Shown here: one piece after another, positions 38,190 to 46,680 of the stretch
How positions within the stretch are numbered: position 1 is the first letter of the stretch
Layout of the letters: each line of letters opens with the position of its first letter
Assembly: GCF_002245895.1 (NCBI RefSeq)
Contig: NZ_NPJZ01000001.1
Span: forward strand, 4,457,501-4,521,500
Direction of reading: 5' to 3'
DNA length: 64,000 bases
From: Rhodococcus sp. OK302
GTDB taxonomy: Bacteria > Actinomycetota > Actinomycetes > Mycobacteriales > Mycobacteriaceae
Notes under the pieces: generated by a model
What the model was told of the DNA's origin: nothing
Databases searched by the model: none
The model's input: only the letters and a program-made list of their open reading frames with translations
Translations under genes and position numbers: made by a program

Positions 38190-39716
38190 TCAGGAGGAAC
38201 TGACTACTAAGCGCTCGCGCAATTCGACCTTGCGCACCTTGCCCAGCGCATTGCGTGGTAACTCTTCGATGTGCTCGATCGAGGACGGACACTTGAACCC
38301 GGCCAACCGCTCCCGGCAGTGGCGAGCCAATTCACCCTCGGCTGGAACCGCATTCGCAGCGCAGACAACAAACGCCACCGGAGTCTCACCCCACTTCGGA
38401 TGCGGCCGTGCGACCACTGCAACATCCACGACAGCAGGATGCTCGAGTAGTGCCCGCTCGATCTCGGCGGGATAGACGTTCTCGCCGCCACTGATGATCA
38501 TGTCCTTGGTGCGCCCGACGATCCGCAGGAATCTGTCCTCGTCGAGGATCGCCATGTCACCCGTTCGGTACCAGCCGTCGTCGGTGAAGGCTGCCTCAGT
38601 TTCCTCCGCATTGCGCCAGTATTCGCGGATGACGTTCTCACTCCGAACCCACAACTCGCCCGCCTGCCCATCGGGCTGCGTGCGACCTGAATGATCGACA
38701 ATGCGCGCCTCCCATCCCTGCGAGATCTGGCCTGCGGAAGCGAGTCGATCGCTGCCCGGGACATGATCCTCCGGGCGTAGTACCGACAGGAATCCCTGAA
38801 GTTCGGTACTACCGTAGATCTGGCGGAACCGACTGCAGACCACGCGGAGGGCCCGCTCCAGCAACGCGGATTCAATTGGCGCGGCACCGTATTGCACCTC
38901 ACGCAAGCTCGACAAGTCGGCACCTAGTCGCGCACCCTCCAGAGCGTCGACGAGCATCTCGATAATTGTCGGGGCGGCAGTGAAGAAGTTGATGCCGTCG
39001 TGCGCAACCGTGTCGATGACTCGGTCGATATCGAATCCGTCTTGAATGAAAAGCGTTCCCCCGGTCAAAAAACACTGCATTGCCTGGGCGAATCCTGCGA
39101 GATGGAACAGCGGCATCATCACCAGGTGCCGACTACCCCGCTGCTGGTCGCCGATATCGATAGCGAACCCCGCGAGCCCGCGAATGAGTGAGCCATGATC
39201 GAGCGGAATCACCTTGGGCAAACCAGTAGTTCCACTGCTGTGAATGAGGAACGCCACCTGATCGCTGCGCAACCGGTTATGTGGGTACGGGGCTGCCGGT
39301 CCGGCGATACCGACGACTGCGTTCCAACCGTCACCACCAGGTCCGTCCACTACTCGAATGAGATCGTCGCGATTGTCGACACCGGACCGGCACGACTCAT
39401 CGGCGAAAATCCCGACCGGAGTCGCGATCTCGAGCAACCGATCGATTTCGTGCCCGGTCATTCGCCAGTTCACGAGTAGCGGCACTGCGCCGAGCCGCAT
39501 GAGACCGAGTGTCTGGACGAGGAATTCAACAGTGTTGTGGGAAATTACCGCAACGACGTCTTCCGCCCGTACGCCTAGGCCATACCAGCTTGCAGCGGTC
39601 TTCTCGACCCGATCCTGAAGTTGCCGGTACGTCAACTGCTCTCGATCGTCGCTCACCGCAAGGACATTCGGATCGGACGTGGCACGCCAGTCGAGAACGT
39701 GCAGCCAGGTGTACAT
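38190..39716 (-). CDS. Acyl-CoA synthetase (AMP-binding), second of two
   Basis: 508-residue CoA ligase. Motifs: A3 AFLIHSSGTTGLPKVIPLDH, A5 RQIYGSTELQGFLSVL, A8 DGWYRTGDMAILDEDRFLRIVGRTKDMI, and A10 lysine in NALGKVRKVELRE. The start ATG shares one base with the livM stop, so it is the first gene after the importer and probably acts directly on the imported acid, trapping it as a CoA thioester. Only low overall similarity to the neighbouring synthetase is apparent, which argues against a recent duplication. Confidence 0.88.
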   Translation of the reverse strand: MYTWLHVLDWRATSDPNVLAVSDDREQLTYRQLQDRVEKTAASWYGLGVRAEDVVAVISHNTVEFLVQTLGLMRLGAVPLLVNWRMTGHEIDRLLEIATPVGIFADESCRSGVDNRDDLIRVVDGPGGDGWNAVVGIAGPAAPYPHNRLRSDQVAFLIHSSGTTGLPKVIPLDHGSLIRGLAGFAIDIGDQQRGSRHLVMMPLFHLAGFAQAMQCFLTGGTLFIQDGFDIDRVIDTVAHDGINFFTAAPTIIEMLVDALEGARLGADLSSLREVQYGAAPIESALLERALRVVCSRFRQIYGSTELQGFLSVLRPEDHVPGSDRLASAGQISQGWEARIVDHSGRTQPDGQAGELWVRSENVIREYWRNAEETEAAFTDDGWYRTGDMAILDEDRFLRIVGRTKDMIISGGENVYPAEIERALLEHPAVVDVAVVARPHPKWGETPVAFVVCAANAVPAEGELARHCRERLAGFKCPSSIEHIEELPRNALGKVRKVELRERLVVSSS

Positions 39717-40858
39717 CAGACGGTCTCCTTCTCCTGGTTCAGTTCGGATACCAGATCCTGCTCAGGATCCTGATTCGGTTCCGTAGCGATATCCTGCTTC
39801 GATTCGGGAACGTGGCGCGCGCGGCGCACTGGCCCTGTCAGCCACCCCAGAACCCGATCGAGTCCGCCGCGGGCAAACATGATGACGAGGATCAACAGGC
39901 CGCAGTAGACGAAGACGCTCATCACGTTGGCGTCGACGCCGCCTTCTCCCACTGGCACGAGGAAGGGGATGTTACCGGCGTACTGCCCGAGCAGTCGAGG
40001 CAGTGCAGTCACGAACACTGCACCGGCGATTGCGCCGCGCAAGCTGCCGAGACCGCCGATAATGATGATCACCAAGTAGTCAGTGGAAAGCGTGAACCCG
40101 AACGCCTGTGGGGTAATGAACTGAATCGTGACGGCCAGGAACACGCCGGCAATGCCCGCGTACACCGAGGCGACGAAGAAGGCTCCGGCCTTGTACCGGC
40201 CCACGTTGACCCCCATGGATGCGGCCGCCACTTCGCTCTCGCGCACCATGGACAGAGCCAACCCCGGCCTTGCCTGGACGATCCGACGGGCAGCAATGAA
40301 TGTCACCACCACCAAGACGATTCCGACCAGCCATAGTTTTTCCACTGCACCGAAGGGCACACCCAATATGTGCCACGGCTCGCTGTCACCGAAGTTCACG
40401 CCGAAGATATCGAATTCCGGTACCGCACGGCCGATATAGCCACCGCTGAATTGCTCGACCTCGTTGAGGAAGTGGACCCAGATAAACACCAACCCGATGG
40501 TGACCACCGCCAAGTAGAGTCCGGTGACCCGACTCGACAGCGGGCTGAGCAGCAGTCCACCTATCCCCGCGGCAAGAACTGCCCCGACGGCAGCAACAAC
40601 GGGTGGCAGGCCCAAGCCCCATACGTTCTCACCCGACGGGCTCGCCAGGATGACGTAGCCGTACGCTCCGATGCCGACAAAAACTGCATGGGCCAACGAA
40701 ATCTGACCGGCGACGCCCACGAGCATGGTCAAGCCCATCGCAGCGATTGCTGCAGCCATGGCCAGACCGCCGACTTGCAACCAGAATTCACTGACGAAGT
40801 ACGGTGCAACAACCAGCGCTACCAGGAGTCCTGCTACGAGTAAACGTCCTCTAGACAC
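39716..40858 (-). CDS. Branched-chain-type ABC importer permease, LivM-like
   Basis: Membrane protein of 380 residues with about ten hydrophobic segments. The conserved LivM block MSMVRESEVAAASMGVNVGR (EAA-like loop) and LGSLRGAIAGAVFVTALPRLL are clear. A charged, glutamine-rich C-terminal tail of about 40 residues (SKQDIATEPNQDPEQDLVSE) follows the last segment. It overlaps livH by eight bases and the second synthetase gene by one. In catabolic islands such systems usually import aromatic or other carboxylates rather than leucine. Confidence 0.9.
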   Translation of the reverse strand: MSRGRLLVAGLLVALVVAPYFVSEFWLQVGGLAMAAAIAAMGLTMLVGVAGQISLAHAVFVGIGAYGYVILASPSGENVWGLGLPPVVAAVGAVLAAGIGGLLLSPLSSRVTGLYLAVVTIGLVFIWVHFLNEVEQFSGGYIGRAVPEFDIFGVNFGDSEPWHILGVPFGAVEKLWLVGIVLVVVTFIAARRIVQARPGLALSMVRESEVAAASMGVNVGRYKAGAFFVASVYAGIAGVFLAVTIQFITPQAFGFTLSTDYLVIIIIGGLGSLRGAIAGAVFVTALPRLLGQYAGNIPFLVPVGEGGVDANVMSVFVYCGLLILVIMFARGGLDRVLGWLTGPVRRARHVPESKQDIATEPNQDPEQDLVSELNQEKETV

Positions 40859-41741
40859 GGGCCACCTGCTTCGAACTGAACAGACCCTCGGACCTCACCA
40901 GCAAAACAACCAACAGCAGTATCCACGCGCTGATACCGGACAGGTTGTGCGCCCATCCGCCCAATGAGCTCTCGTAGGTCGCTGCAAACGCTTCGGTCAG
41001 GCCGAGCATCATGCCGCCAACCAGTGCGCCGCCGACCGATCCCAGACCACCGATTACTGCGGCCGGAAAAGCGCGAAATGCCGTGTCGGCCAAGGAAGAT
41101 GAAACGCCCGCGGCCGGGAAGGACGCAAGGAACAACCCGGCGAGAACCGCGAGTGCGCCACCGATTGCCCAGCTCGTCCAGGAGACCCGCGACAAACGCA
41201 CGCCCATGAGCTTGGCGACCTCTGCGTCCTGACTGCTCACGCGCATCGCCAAGCCCCAGTTTGTGAATCGGAAGAGGAGCAGAAACACGATGATCGCGGT
41301 AACCGCAACCCCGAGCGCGATGAGCCGCGACGCCGGCATGGTGATCATCCCGAATTCAACGATCCGGTCTCCAACCGGATCGTTGAGGGCCCAGGACTCT
41401 GAACCGAGACGACGGCTGACTTCGGTGACGATCAGCAAGTTCACACCGAGAGTCAGGATCGTCAGCGTCACGTGATCCTGAGTCCGGGACTGCCGAATGA
41501 AAACAACATCAGTGATGACCGCTACCACCGCGCCCACCACGAGTCCGGCCAGGACGCCCACCAGATATCCATGCGATTCGCTGACCAGCGCCGCCACGAA
41601 GACACCTGAGAGCAAGAACCCACCGTGGGCGAAATTGAGGATTCCAGTGGCCCGGTAAATGACCACGAATCCGAGGGCCATCACGGCATACAGCGCACCG
41701 AGTGACAGTCCCCCAGCCAAGGCATTCACAAAATTATCCAC
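40851..41741 (-). CDS. Branched-chain-type ABC importer permease, LivH-like
   Basis: 296-residue inner membrane partner of LivM. It begins MDNFVNALAGGLSLGALYAVMALGFVVIYRATGILNFAHGGF (given by its ends, MDNFVNALAGG and ILNFAHGG), the LivH signature. The cytoplasmic coupling loop is MRVSSQDAEVAKLMGVRLSR, and GGLGSVGGALVGGMMLG is also conserved. It overlaps livG and livM by eight bases each. Confidence 0.9.
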   Translation of the reverse strand: MDNFVNALAGGLSLGALYAVMALGFVVIYRATGILNFAHGGFLLSGVFVAALVSESHGYLVGVLAGLVVGAVVAVITDVVFIRQSRTQDHVTLTILTLGVNLLIVTEVSRRLGSESWALNDPVGDRIVEFGMITMPASRLIALGVAVTAIIVFLLLFRFTNWGLAMRVSSQDAEVAKLMGVRLSRVSWTSWAIGGALAVLAGLFLASFPAAGVSSSLADTAFRAFPAAVIGGLGSVGGALVGGMMLGLTEAFAATYESSLGGWAHNLSGISAWILLLVVLLVRSEGLFSSKQVARV

Positions 41742-42546
41742 GAGAAGTCCTCTCTAATTCGTAGGGCGTCGCGTCCGTACCGAGGTACGCGGCGATGACA
41801 GCAGGGTCCCGTTGCACGACGTCAGGTGCGCCGTCGGCAATCACCTTGCCGGACTGCAAGACCGTGACATGGTCGGAGAGAGTGAGCACCAACTCCATGT
41901 CGTGCTCGACGAGGAGCACAGTGAGGCCGAAGCGATCACGACATTCCCGGATCTGCTCACCTAAAGCACGTGATTCGGCGTCATTCATGCCCGCAACCGG
42001 TTCGTCGAGCAACAGCAGCGACGGCTCCGCACACAGGGCGCGCGCGATCTCCACTTTCTTGCGGATGCCATACGGCAATGGCCCGACAGGCTGGTCGAGG
42101 TATTCCTCGATACCCAGCGCCTCCGCCATTGTCTGAACTACTCTCTCGTCCTCGGCTCGCTCACGGCGAGCCGACGGCAGAGCCAATGCCGCGGCGAGCA
42201 TCCCTGTGCGTGTCCGGTGGTGACGCCCGACTCGAAGCGTGTCCGCGACAGTCAGGTGCGGCGGGAGCACCAGGTTCTGGAAGGTACGAGCAATTCCGTG
42301 GGTGACGATCTTGTGTTGCGGCAGAGTATCGAGCCGCTCACCACCGAGACGGACCTGGCCCGACGCCAGCGGGTACAACGCGGTGAGAGCGTTGAAACAC
42401 GTCGACTTCCCGGCTCCGTTCGGACCGATCAGTGAATGAATGGTGCCGCGCTTGACAGCAAACGAGACATTGTCCAGTGCCAGGACGCCACCGAACCGAA
42501 CCGTCAAGCCCTCGGCCGTGAGAAGATTCCCGTCTATTTCAGACAT
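41734..42546 (-). CDS. Branched-chain-type ABC importer ATPase, LivG-like
   Basis: 270 residues. Walker A is GPNGAGKSTCFNAL, the signature region is PLPYGIRKKVEIARALCAEP (a LivG-type variant of LSGGQ), Walker B is LLLLDEPVAGMNDAE and the H-loop is LLVEHDMELVLTLSDHVTVL. It drives uptake with LivF. Eight-base overlaps with both neighbours show tight coupling. Confidence 0.92.
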   Translation of the reverse strand: MSEIDGNLLTAEGLTVRFGGVLALDNVSFAVKRGTIHSLIGPNGAGKSTCFNALTALYPLASGQVRLGGERLDTLPQHKIVTHGIARTFQNLVLPPHLTVADTLRVGRHHRTRTGMLAAALALPSARRERAEDERVVQTMAEALGIEEYLDQPVGPLPYGIRKKVEIARALCAEPSLLLLDEPVAGMNDAESRALGEQIRECRDRFGLTVLLVEHDMELVLTLSDHVTVLQSGKVIADGAPDVVQRDPAVIAAYLGTDATPYELERTSRG

Positions 42547-43312
42547 CGTGTCCTTCCCCTGTCATGGCCAACACGGCGGAACCGTGAGCGGCAGTCTTAC
42601 CGAGTGTGAGTTCGAGGAGCATGTCGGAGTCGATCAGTTCCGCCGCGGGTCCTTCGGCTGCCACGGTCCCGCCATTCAGGACATACGCATGGTGCGCGAC
42701 GGACAGAGCGAGCCTCGTGTTCTGTTCGACCAGAAGGACACTCGTCCCGTCCGCGTTCACCTGTGTGATCGTCTCCATGATCTGCTGAGCGATGAGCGGT
42801 GCCAGACCCAACGACGGCTCATCCATGAGCAGTACCTTCGGCTCGCTCATCAGAGCCCGTCCGATCGCGAGCATCTGCTGCTCACCCCCGGACAGCAAGC
42901 CGGCGGTTTGCCCCGACCGATCCACCAGGATCGGGAAGAGTTCGCGAACTCGGCGCAAGCTGGCCGCCACACGAGACCGCGAGCGCACCGACAGTGCGCC
43001 GGCCATGAGGTTTTCCTGGACGGTCAGTTGCGCAAAGATTCGACGCCCTTCCGGTACCTGAACGATGCCGTGCCGAACGATCTTGTCCGCCTTACTTCGG
43101 CTGAGATCCAGACCCTCGCCACGTACCGTCCCGGCGACAACGTGTCCGCCCTGCACTCCGAGAATCCCTGAGAGTGCCCGCAGGAGTGTGGTTTTGCCGG
43201 CACCGTTGTTTCCGATCAGCGCTACAATCTGCCCGTCGTCGACGCGCAAATTCACGTCGTGAAGAACTTTTGCGGTTCCGTAACTCACTGCAAGGGAATC
43301 GACTTCGATCAT
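42539..43312 (-). CDS. Branched-chain-type ABC importer ATPase, LivF-like
   Basis: 257 residues from the ATG at 43312 (MIEVDSLAVSYGTAKVLHDV), which has GAGGAGG upstream; a longer frame to 43402 would add unrelated residues. Walker A is GNNGAGKTTLLRAL, the signature is LLSGGEQQMLAIGRAL, Walker B is VLLMDEPSLGLAP, and the H-loop is VLLVEQNTRLALSVAHHAYVL. Second ATPase of the same importer. Confidence 0.92.
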   Translation of the reverse strand: MIEVDSLAVSYGTAKVLHDVNLRVDDGQIVALIGNNGAGKTTLLRALSGILGVQGGHVVAGTVRGEGLDLSRSKADKIVRHGIVQVPEGRRIFAQLTVQENLMAGALSVRSRSRVAASLRRVRELFPILVDRSGQTAGLLSGGEQQMLAIGRALMSEPKVLLMDEPSLGLAPLIAQQIMETITQVNADGTSVLLVEQNTRLALSVAHHAYVLNGGTVAAEGPAAELIDSDMLLELTLGKTAAHGSAVLAMTGEGHDV

Positions 43313-43334
43313 CGTTGGCCTCCTCGCCCTGCAA

Positions 43335-44597
43335 TCACTTGGCGTAGCCCTTGTCGGCCGCATATTTGACCGCGGCATCGCTGGCGGCGGGGTCCTGCAC
43401 AATTACCGTGCCGCCCTTGGCATTCGGATCAGGCTTGATGATGAAGGAGGACAGCGAGGGAGCCTTGCCCGGAGTCGAGTAATCGAGGTCGACAGCCAGA
43501 CCGTCGTTGGAGATGGCCCCCATCTTGCTCATCGCCGCAGTGATGCCCTTCGGCGTGAGATCGTTGTCCTTGCACGCCTGGTTCAAGCCCTTTTCGATCA
43601 ACCGCGCCATCAAGTATCCGGACGCTGCGGGCGAAGTGATCGCGCGGTCGCCGTACTTGGCCGTCCAAGCAGCCAAGAGTTCCTGTACCGGTGCCGCATT
43701 CGAACTGAAGGGCGCATTGTTGGACGTCAGGACAACGTGACCGACAAGCGCATCGCGGGCCGGTCCTGCCAGGTCGCCGCTGGACAGCAGATTAGTGGCC
43801 TGAATGACCACGTCATACCCGCTCGCCTTCGCTACAGAAGCCGCCGAAACAGTTTGTGCGGCTGCAGTTCCCATGACAATCGCCTTTGCACCTGACTGCC
43901 GTAAGGTGTTGACCTGCGAGGTTGCGTCCGTGGCCGTGCTGTCGATCTTTGTGTTCTCCACCTTCAGGCCGAACTGCTTGGCTGCACCGGCGACACCGTT
44001 CGTGACCGCCGCTCCGATTCCGTTCGGATAAGCGATGACACCGATCGTGTCGCCTTCCTTCAGGGTCCCCTGCTTCACCAAGTAGGCCACGCCGTTCACG
44101 GCTTCTACGTCATACGGCGTACCCGGCATGAATGCCTCGGGCACCGCCAGCAGCACGGGGTCGAACGATCCAGCCATCACGCCCAGTCCATCCTGAGCGA
44201 GCTTGGGCCCGAGGGTGACGGCATCCGTACCCGGAGACAGATTCACGATCGCAGCAATGTCCGAACGCAGCGACGTGTACTGCGTCATGGTTTCCTGGGA
44301 GTTGTACTTGTTGTCACGCGACTCGATCCGCACTTGACGATCGCAGACGCCGCCATTCGCGTTGACCTTGTCGAACCACAGCTGGATGCCGGCAACTCCG
44401 TCTTGGCCCAAACCACCGATCGGACCACTCAGCGGCACCAGCGAGCCCAGCGTGATGGCATCAGCGGTTACACCGATACCTGTCTTCAGGTCGCCACTTG
44501 CTGCCGCACTGTCGGAGTCGGTCGCCTTCGAGGAGCAACCGGCAACGGCGAGTGCAATCACGAGCGTTGGACCTAGGACCTTGAGCGTGTTTTTCAT
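43335..44597 (-). CDS. ABC importer substrate-binding lipoprotein, LivK-like
   Basis: Type I periplasmic-binding-protein fold, 420 residues. The N-terminus MKNTLKVLGPTLVIALAVAGC is a lipoprotein signal with lipobox AVAGC (Cys at 21), so it is anchored outside the membrane. GSLVPLSGPIGGLGQDGVAGIQLWFDKVNANGG (ends GSLVPLSGPIGG and VNANGG) is the ligand-domain opening. It catches the substrate for LivHMGF. Its ATG has GGAGAGAG upstream. It is separated from the small membrane protein gene by 128 bases that include a perfect 20-bp palindrome. Confidence 0.9.
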   Translation of the reverse strand: MKNTLKVLGPTLVIALAVAGCSSKATDSDSAAASGDLKTGIGVTADAITLGSLVPLSGPIGGLGQDGVAGIQLWFDKVNANGGVCDRQVRIESRDNKYNSQETMTQYTSLRSDIAAIVNLSPGTDAVTLGPKLAQDGLGVMAGSFDPVLLAVPEAFMPGTPYDVEAVNGVAYLVKQGTLKEGDTIGVIAYPNGIGAAVTNGVAGAAKQFGLKVENTKIDSTATDATSQVNTLRQSGAKAIVMGTAAAQTVSAASVAKASGYDVVIQATNLLSSGDLAGPARDALVGHVVLTSNNAPFSSNAAPVQELLAAWTAKYGDRAITSPAASGYLMARLIEKGLNQACKDNDLTPKGITAAMSKMGAISNDGLAVDLDYSTPGKAPSLSSFIIKPDPNAKGGTVIVQDPAASDAAVKYAADKGYAK

Positions 44598-44695
44598 TCT
44601 CTCTCCTGGACTGTTTGCGTGGGTGAGTGAGGCGAGTGCAGCAGTGAAACGGAAGTGAAAGTGTCAGATAAAACCTGCTCGGAGGCCGATCAATC

Positions 44696-44715
44696 CGGTT
44701 GCCCCGGGGCAACCG
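44696..44715. repeat. Perfect 20-bp GC-rich palindrome
   Basis: CGGTTGCCCC joined directly to GGGGCAACCG. It lies between the small membrane protein gene and the binding-protein gene. It has no T-run, so it is not a classic terminator; an mRNA stem that adjusts the ratio of the two messages or an operator is possible. Confidence 0.6.
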
Positions 44716-44725
44716 AGCCCAAGGC

Positions 44726-44893
44726 TCACGATTGACACCCCGCCGAAGAGGCCATGCAAACTGTTGCTGTAGTTGCCAATCCGTTTCCCCCTAGCCATCC
44801 GAGGGGCTTTTGAACCGCATGCCCGATGATCAGCAGTCCCACGACAAGCAGTAGAAGCAACAGGCCGGCATCAGCCTGTCCATTTACATCCAT
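44726..44893 (-). CDS. Small single-pass membrane protein (55 residues)
   Basis: The frame from ATG 44893 encodes MDVNGQADAG, a strongly hydrophobic segment LLLLLLVVGLLIIGHAV, then KPLGWLGGNGLATTATVCMASSAGCQS (given by parts). GGGAGG lies eight bases before the ATG and an island operator 30 bases before it, which supports a real gene. I recognise no family. As first gene of the importer operon it could be an accessory part of the importer or a membrane sensor. A longer frame to 44965 would run through the operator. Confidence 0.6.
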   Translation of the reverse strand: MDVNGQADAGLLLLLLVVGLLIIGHAVQKPLGWLGGNGLATTATVCMASSAGCQS

Positions 44894-44922
44894 CACGAGC
44901 GCCTCCCGGCCGGGCTGAGATA

Positions 44923-44972
44923 TAAACCTAAGTTCAGGTTTAGATACAAGCGTGATAGGCCTCACATGTCAA
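44923..44972 (-). promoter_or_regulatory. Island operator 3 with promoter of the importer operon
   Basis: TAAACCTAAGTTCAGGTTTA (44923-44942; perfect 7-base arms) matches operator 1 in sequence and symmetry. On the minus strand TTGACA (44972-44967), 18 bases, TGTATC (44948-44943) lead straight into it, exactly the arrangement of operator 1. It should control the small membrane protein gene, the importer and probably the whole operon down to 33705. Confidence 0.78.
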
Positions 44973-45614
44973 GGTGCGTACTAGAAATATTTTCAACAGA
45001 TCACTAAATCTGCAGGTCACGTGGAAAAATGTCGTCTCAATCGGTGATCAATAGGTACGGACCAATATGTATTTCCTTCGTGGCGAGATCCATAGGAGAG
45101 CGACCGACCAACCGGCACCGGCCGTTCCCAAGTTGACCGCGCCACTGATGACGCGCATCTCCACCGTCATCAGCGCTAACCAAGGACGCGGAGCCTGCGA
45201 GCAAGAGATAGCGCAGATTCGCAGCCGCGAGGAGCACCGGAAGCATCATCCGCTCAGACCGCAGCGCTCGGGAAACGCCCGGAACCGTGCCGAATCTTGC
45301 ACGTCGACATGACCGGGTGGAGTATCGAAATGACCGACAAATCCGGTCGCACAACCACTTCCGAATTCACTCGTGAATCAGCCTGGTTCGGTAGCGAAGG
45401 AAACTGGAATCGGCTGGGTTACGGCGACGCACACAAACCTGGGCGGCACTCGTCGGCAGCAATTGCCGAATTACCTCCTGGATCGCACCGCACGAAAGAT
45501 AGCCGAAGGCCCACACCAATGCACCTTCAAGACGCTGACCACGACACAACCAAACCGCCCCGAACTTTGTCCGAATCGCTAGGGTGGAAAAGACCTACGT
45601 CGGAAGGCTTGAAC
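44973..45614. other. Intergenic stretch of about 640 bases without a supported gene
   Basis: This stretch separates the importer promoter from the DoxX-type gene. It contains frames of about 100 codons on each strand, but they lack ribosome-binding sites, have unlike-protein composition and no recognised family. The left part (to about 45070) is AT-richer than its surroundings. It may hold the promoter of the DoxX-type gene and decayed sequence at the island edge. I see no repeat, RNA or mobile element. Confidence 0.5.
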
Positions 45615-46547
45615 ATGCTGGTACGCCGAATTGCTCGTCCACTGCTCTCCACCATCTTCATCGTCGGTGGAATCGACGCGCTCCGAAATCCCGCTCAACG
45701 AGCGGTGAAGGCGACTCCGTTGATCGACAAATCCGTCGAAACTCTGCCCGGCGCTGTGACACAGAAATTGCCCGCCGATCCCGAGACTCTGGTCAAACTC
45801 AACGCCGTCGTACAGATTGGCGGCGGAGTGTTGCTGGCAAGCGGGAAGGCGCCTCGTGTCGCGTCGTTGGCATTGGCCGGAAGCCTGATTCCGACGACTC
45901 TCGCCGGCCATGATTTCTGGAATGAGTCTGACCCGTCGATCCGCGCAATGCAACGCACCAACTTCGTCAAGAACCTCAGTCTGCTCGGCGGATTGATGAT
46001 CGCGTCCGTCGACACCGAAGGCAAGCCATCGCTCGGTTGGCGCGGTCGACGCGCGGCAAAGAAGGCGCAAGCAACAATTTCAGCGGCGCTGCCTCTCGTC
46101 GCGGCGCAGAGCGATCACACCGGCGAACGCCTCGAACATGCCCTGACACTCGCTTCGGAGCGTGGCTCCGAGCTGGCCGAATCTGCGAAAGTACATGGTG
46201 CTGAGTGGATCGACGTGGCAAAGGAGCGAGGACCCGAGCTACTCGAAATCGCCCAGAAGCGAGGACCCGAGCTTCTCGAAATCGCCCAGAAGCGAGGACC
46301 CGAGCTTCTCGAAATCGCACAAAAGCGAGGATCCGAATTGGCGGAAACAGCCAAGGAACGGAGCGCCGTCATCGCTGAGCTGGCAAGTAAGCGAAGTGCG
46401 GAGTTCGCCGAACTCGCACTCGAGAAGAGCAACGAGTGGGCGGAGACTGCCTCCGAGCAGTCCGAGGTTCTCGGTAGGCGTGCGCGCAAGCGTGCTGAAA
46501 TTGCGCTTGCGAAGGCCCGCGAGAAGCGCGATGAATTGACGCACTGA
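45615..46547 (+). CDS. DoxX-family membrane protein with hendecad-repeat tail
   Basis: 310 residues from ATG 45615, seven bases after GGAAGG. The N-terminal half is DoxX-like, with about three or four membrane segments: LVRRIARPLLSTIFIVGGIDALR, VQIGGGVLLASG, VASLALAGSLIPTTLAGHDFW and NLSLLGGLMIASVD. From about residue 175 the protein becomes a charged helix built of roughly twelve 11-residue units of the type KRGPELLEIAQ, the central three being nearly identical at the DNA level. Eleven-residue periodicity suggests a long right-handed coiled coil or membrane-surface helix. DoxX proteins in mycobacteria join redox complexes; the function here is unknown. Confidence 0.82.
   Translation: MLVRRIARPLLSTIFIVGGIDALRNPAQRAVKATPLIDKSVETLPGAVTQKLPADPETLVKLNAVVQIGGGVLLASGKAPRVASLALAGSLIPTTLAGHDFWNESDPSIRAMQRTNFVKNLSLLGGLMIASVDTEGKPSLGWRGRRAAKKAQATISAALPLVAAQSDHTGERLEHALTLASERGSELAESAKVHGAEWIDVAKERGPELLEIAQKRGPELLEIAQKRGPELLEIAQKRGSELAETAKERSAVIAELASKRSAEFAELALEKSNEWAETASEQSEVLGRRARKRAEIALAKAREKRDELTH
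46226..46324 (+). repeat. Three tandem 33-bp repeats within the DoxX-type gene
   Basis: Units 46226-46258, 46259-46291 and 46292-46324 are almost identical, each coding one 11-residue repeat in frame. Copy-number change would lengthen or shorten the helix without a frameshift. Confidence 0.92.
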
Positions 46548-46561
46548 CACCACTGCGCATG

Positions 46562-46591
46562 AGGTCAGGCCACCTTCGGGTGGCCTGACCT
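46562..46591. terminator. Hairpin with TTCG loop after the DoxX-type gene
   Basis: AGGTCAGGCCACC (46562-46574) pairs perfectly with GGTGGCCTGACCT (46579-46591) around a stable TTCG tetraloop, 15 bases after the stop. No long T-run follows, as is common in high-GC actinobacteria. Confidence 0.75.
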
Positions 46592-46680
46592 GCTTGTATA
46601 CGGCAATTCACCTGAGCGAACTAGACTGTCTTGGCACTTTTGCGGTGCATGAAGTTCTTTCACCAAGCCTAGGAGATCCC

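Noticed and set aside
45037..45354. 105-codon minus-strand frame
   Set aside because: No ribosome-binding site, arginine-rich start and no recognised domain; probably non-coding.
45297..45614. 106-residue N-terminal extension of the DoxX-type protein
   Set aside because: Low-complexity polar sequence without conservation; GGAAGG and ATG 45615 start the conserved membrane domain.
46592..46680. Rifampicin-associated element before the HelD-type gene
   Set aside because: No inverted repeat of the Streptomyces type is present.
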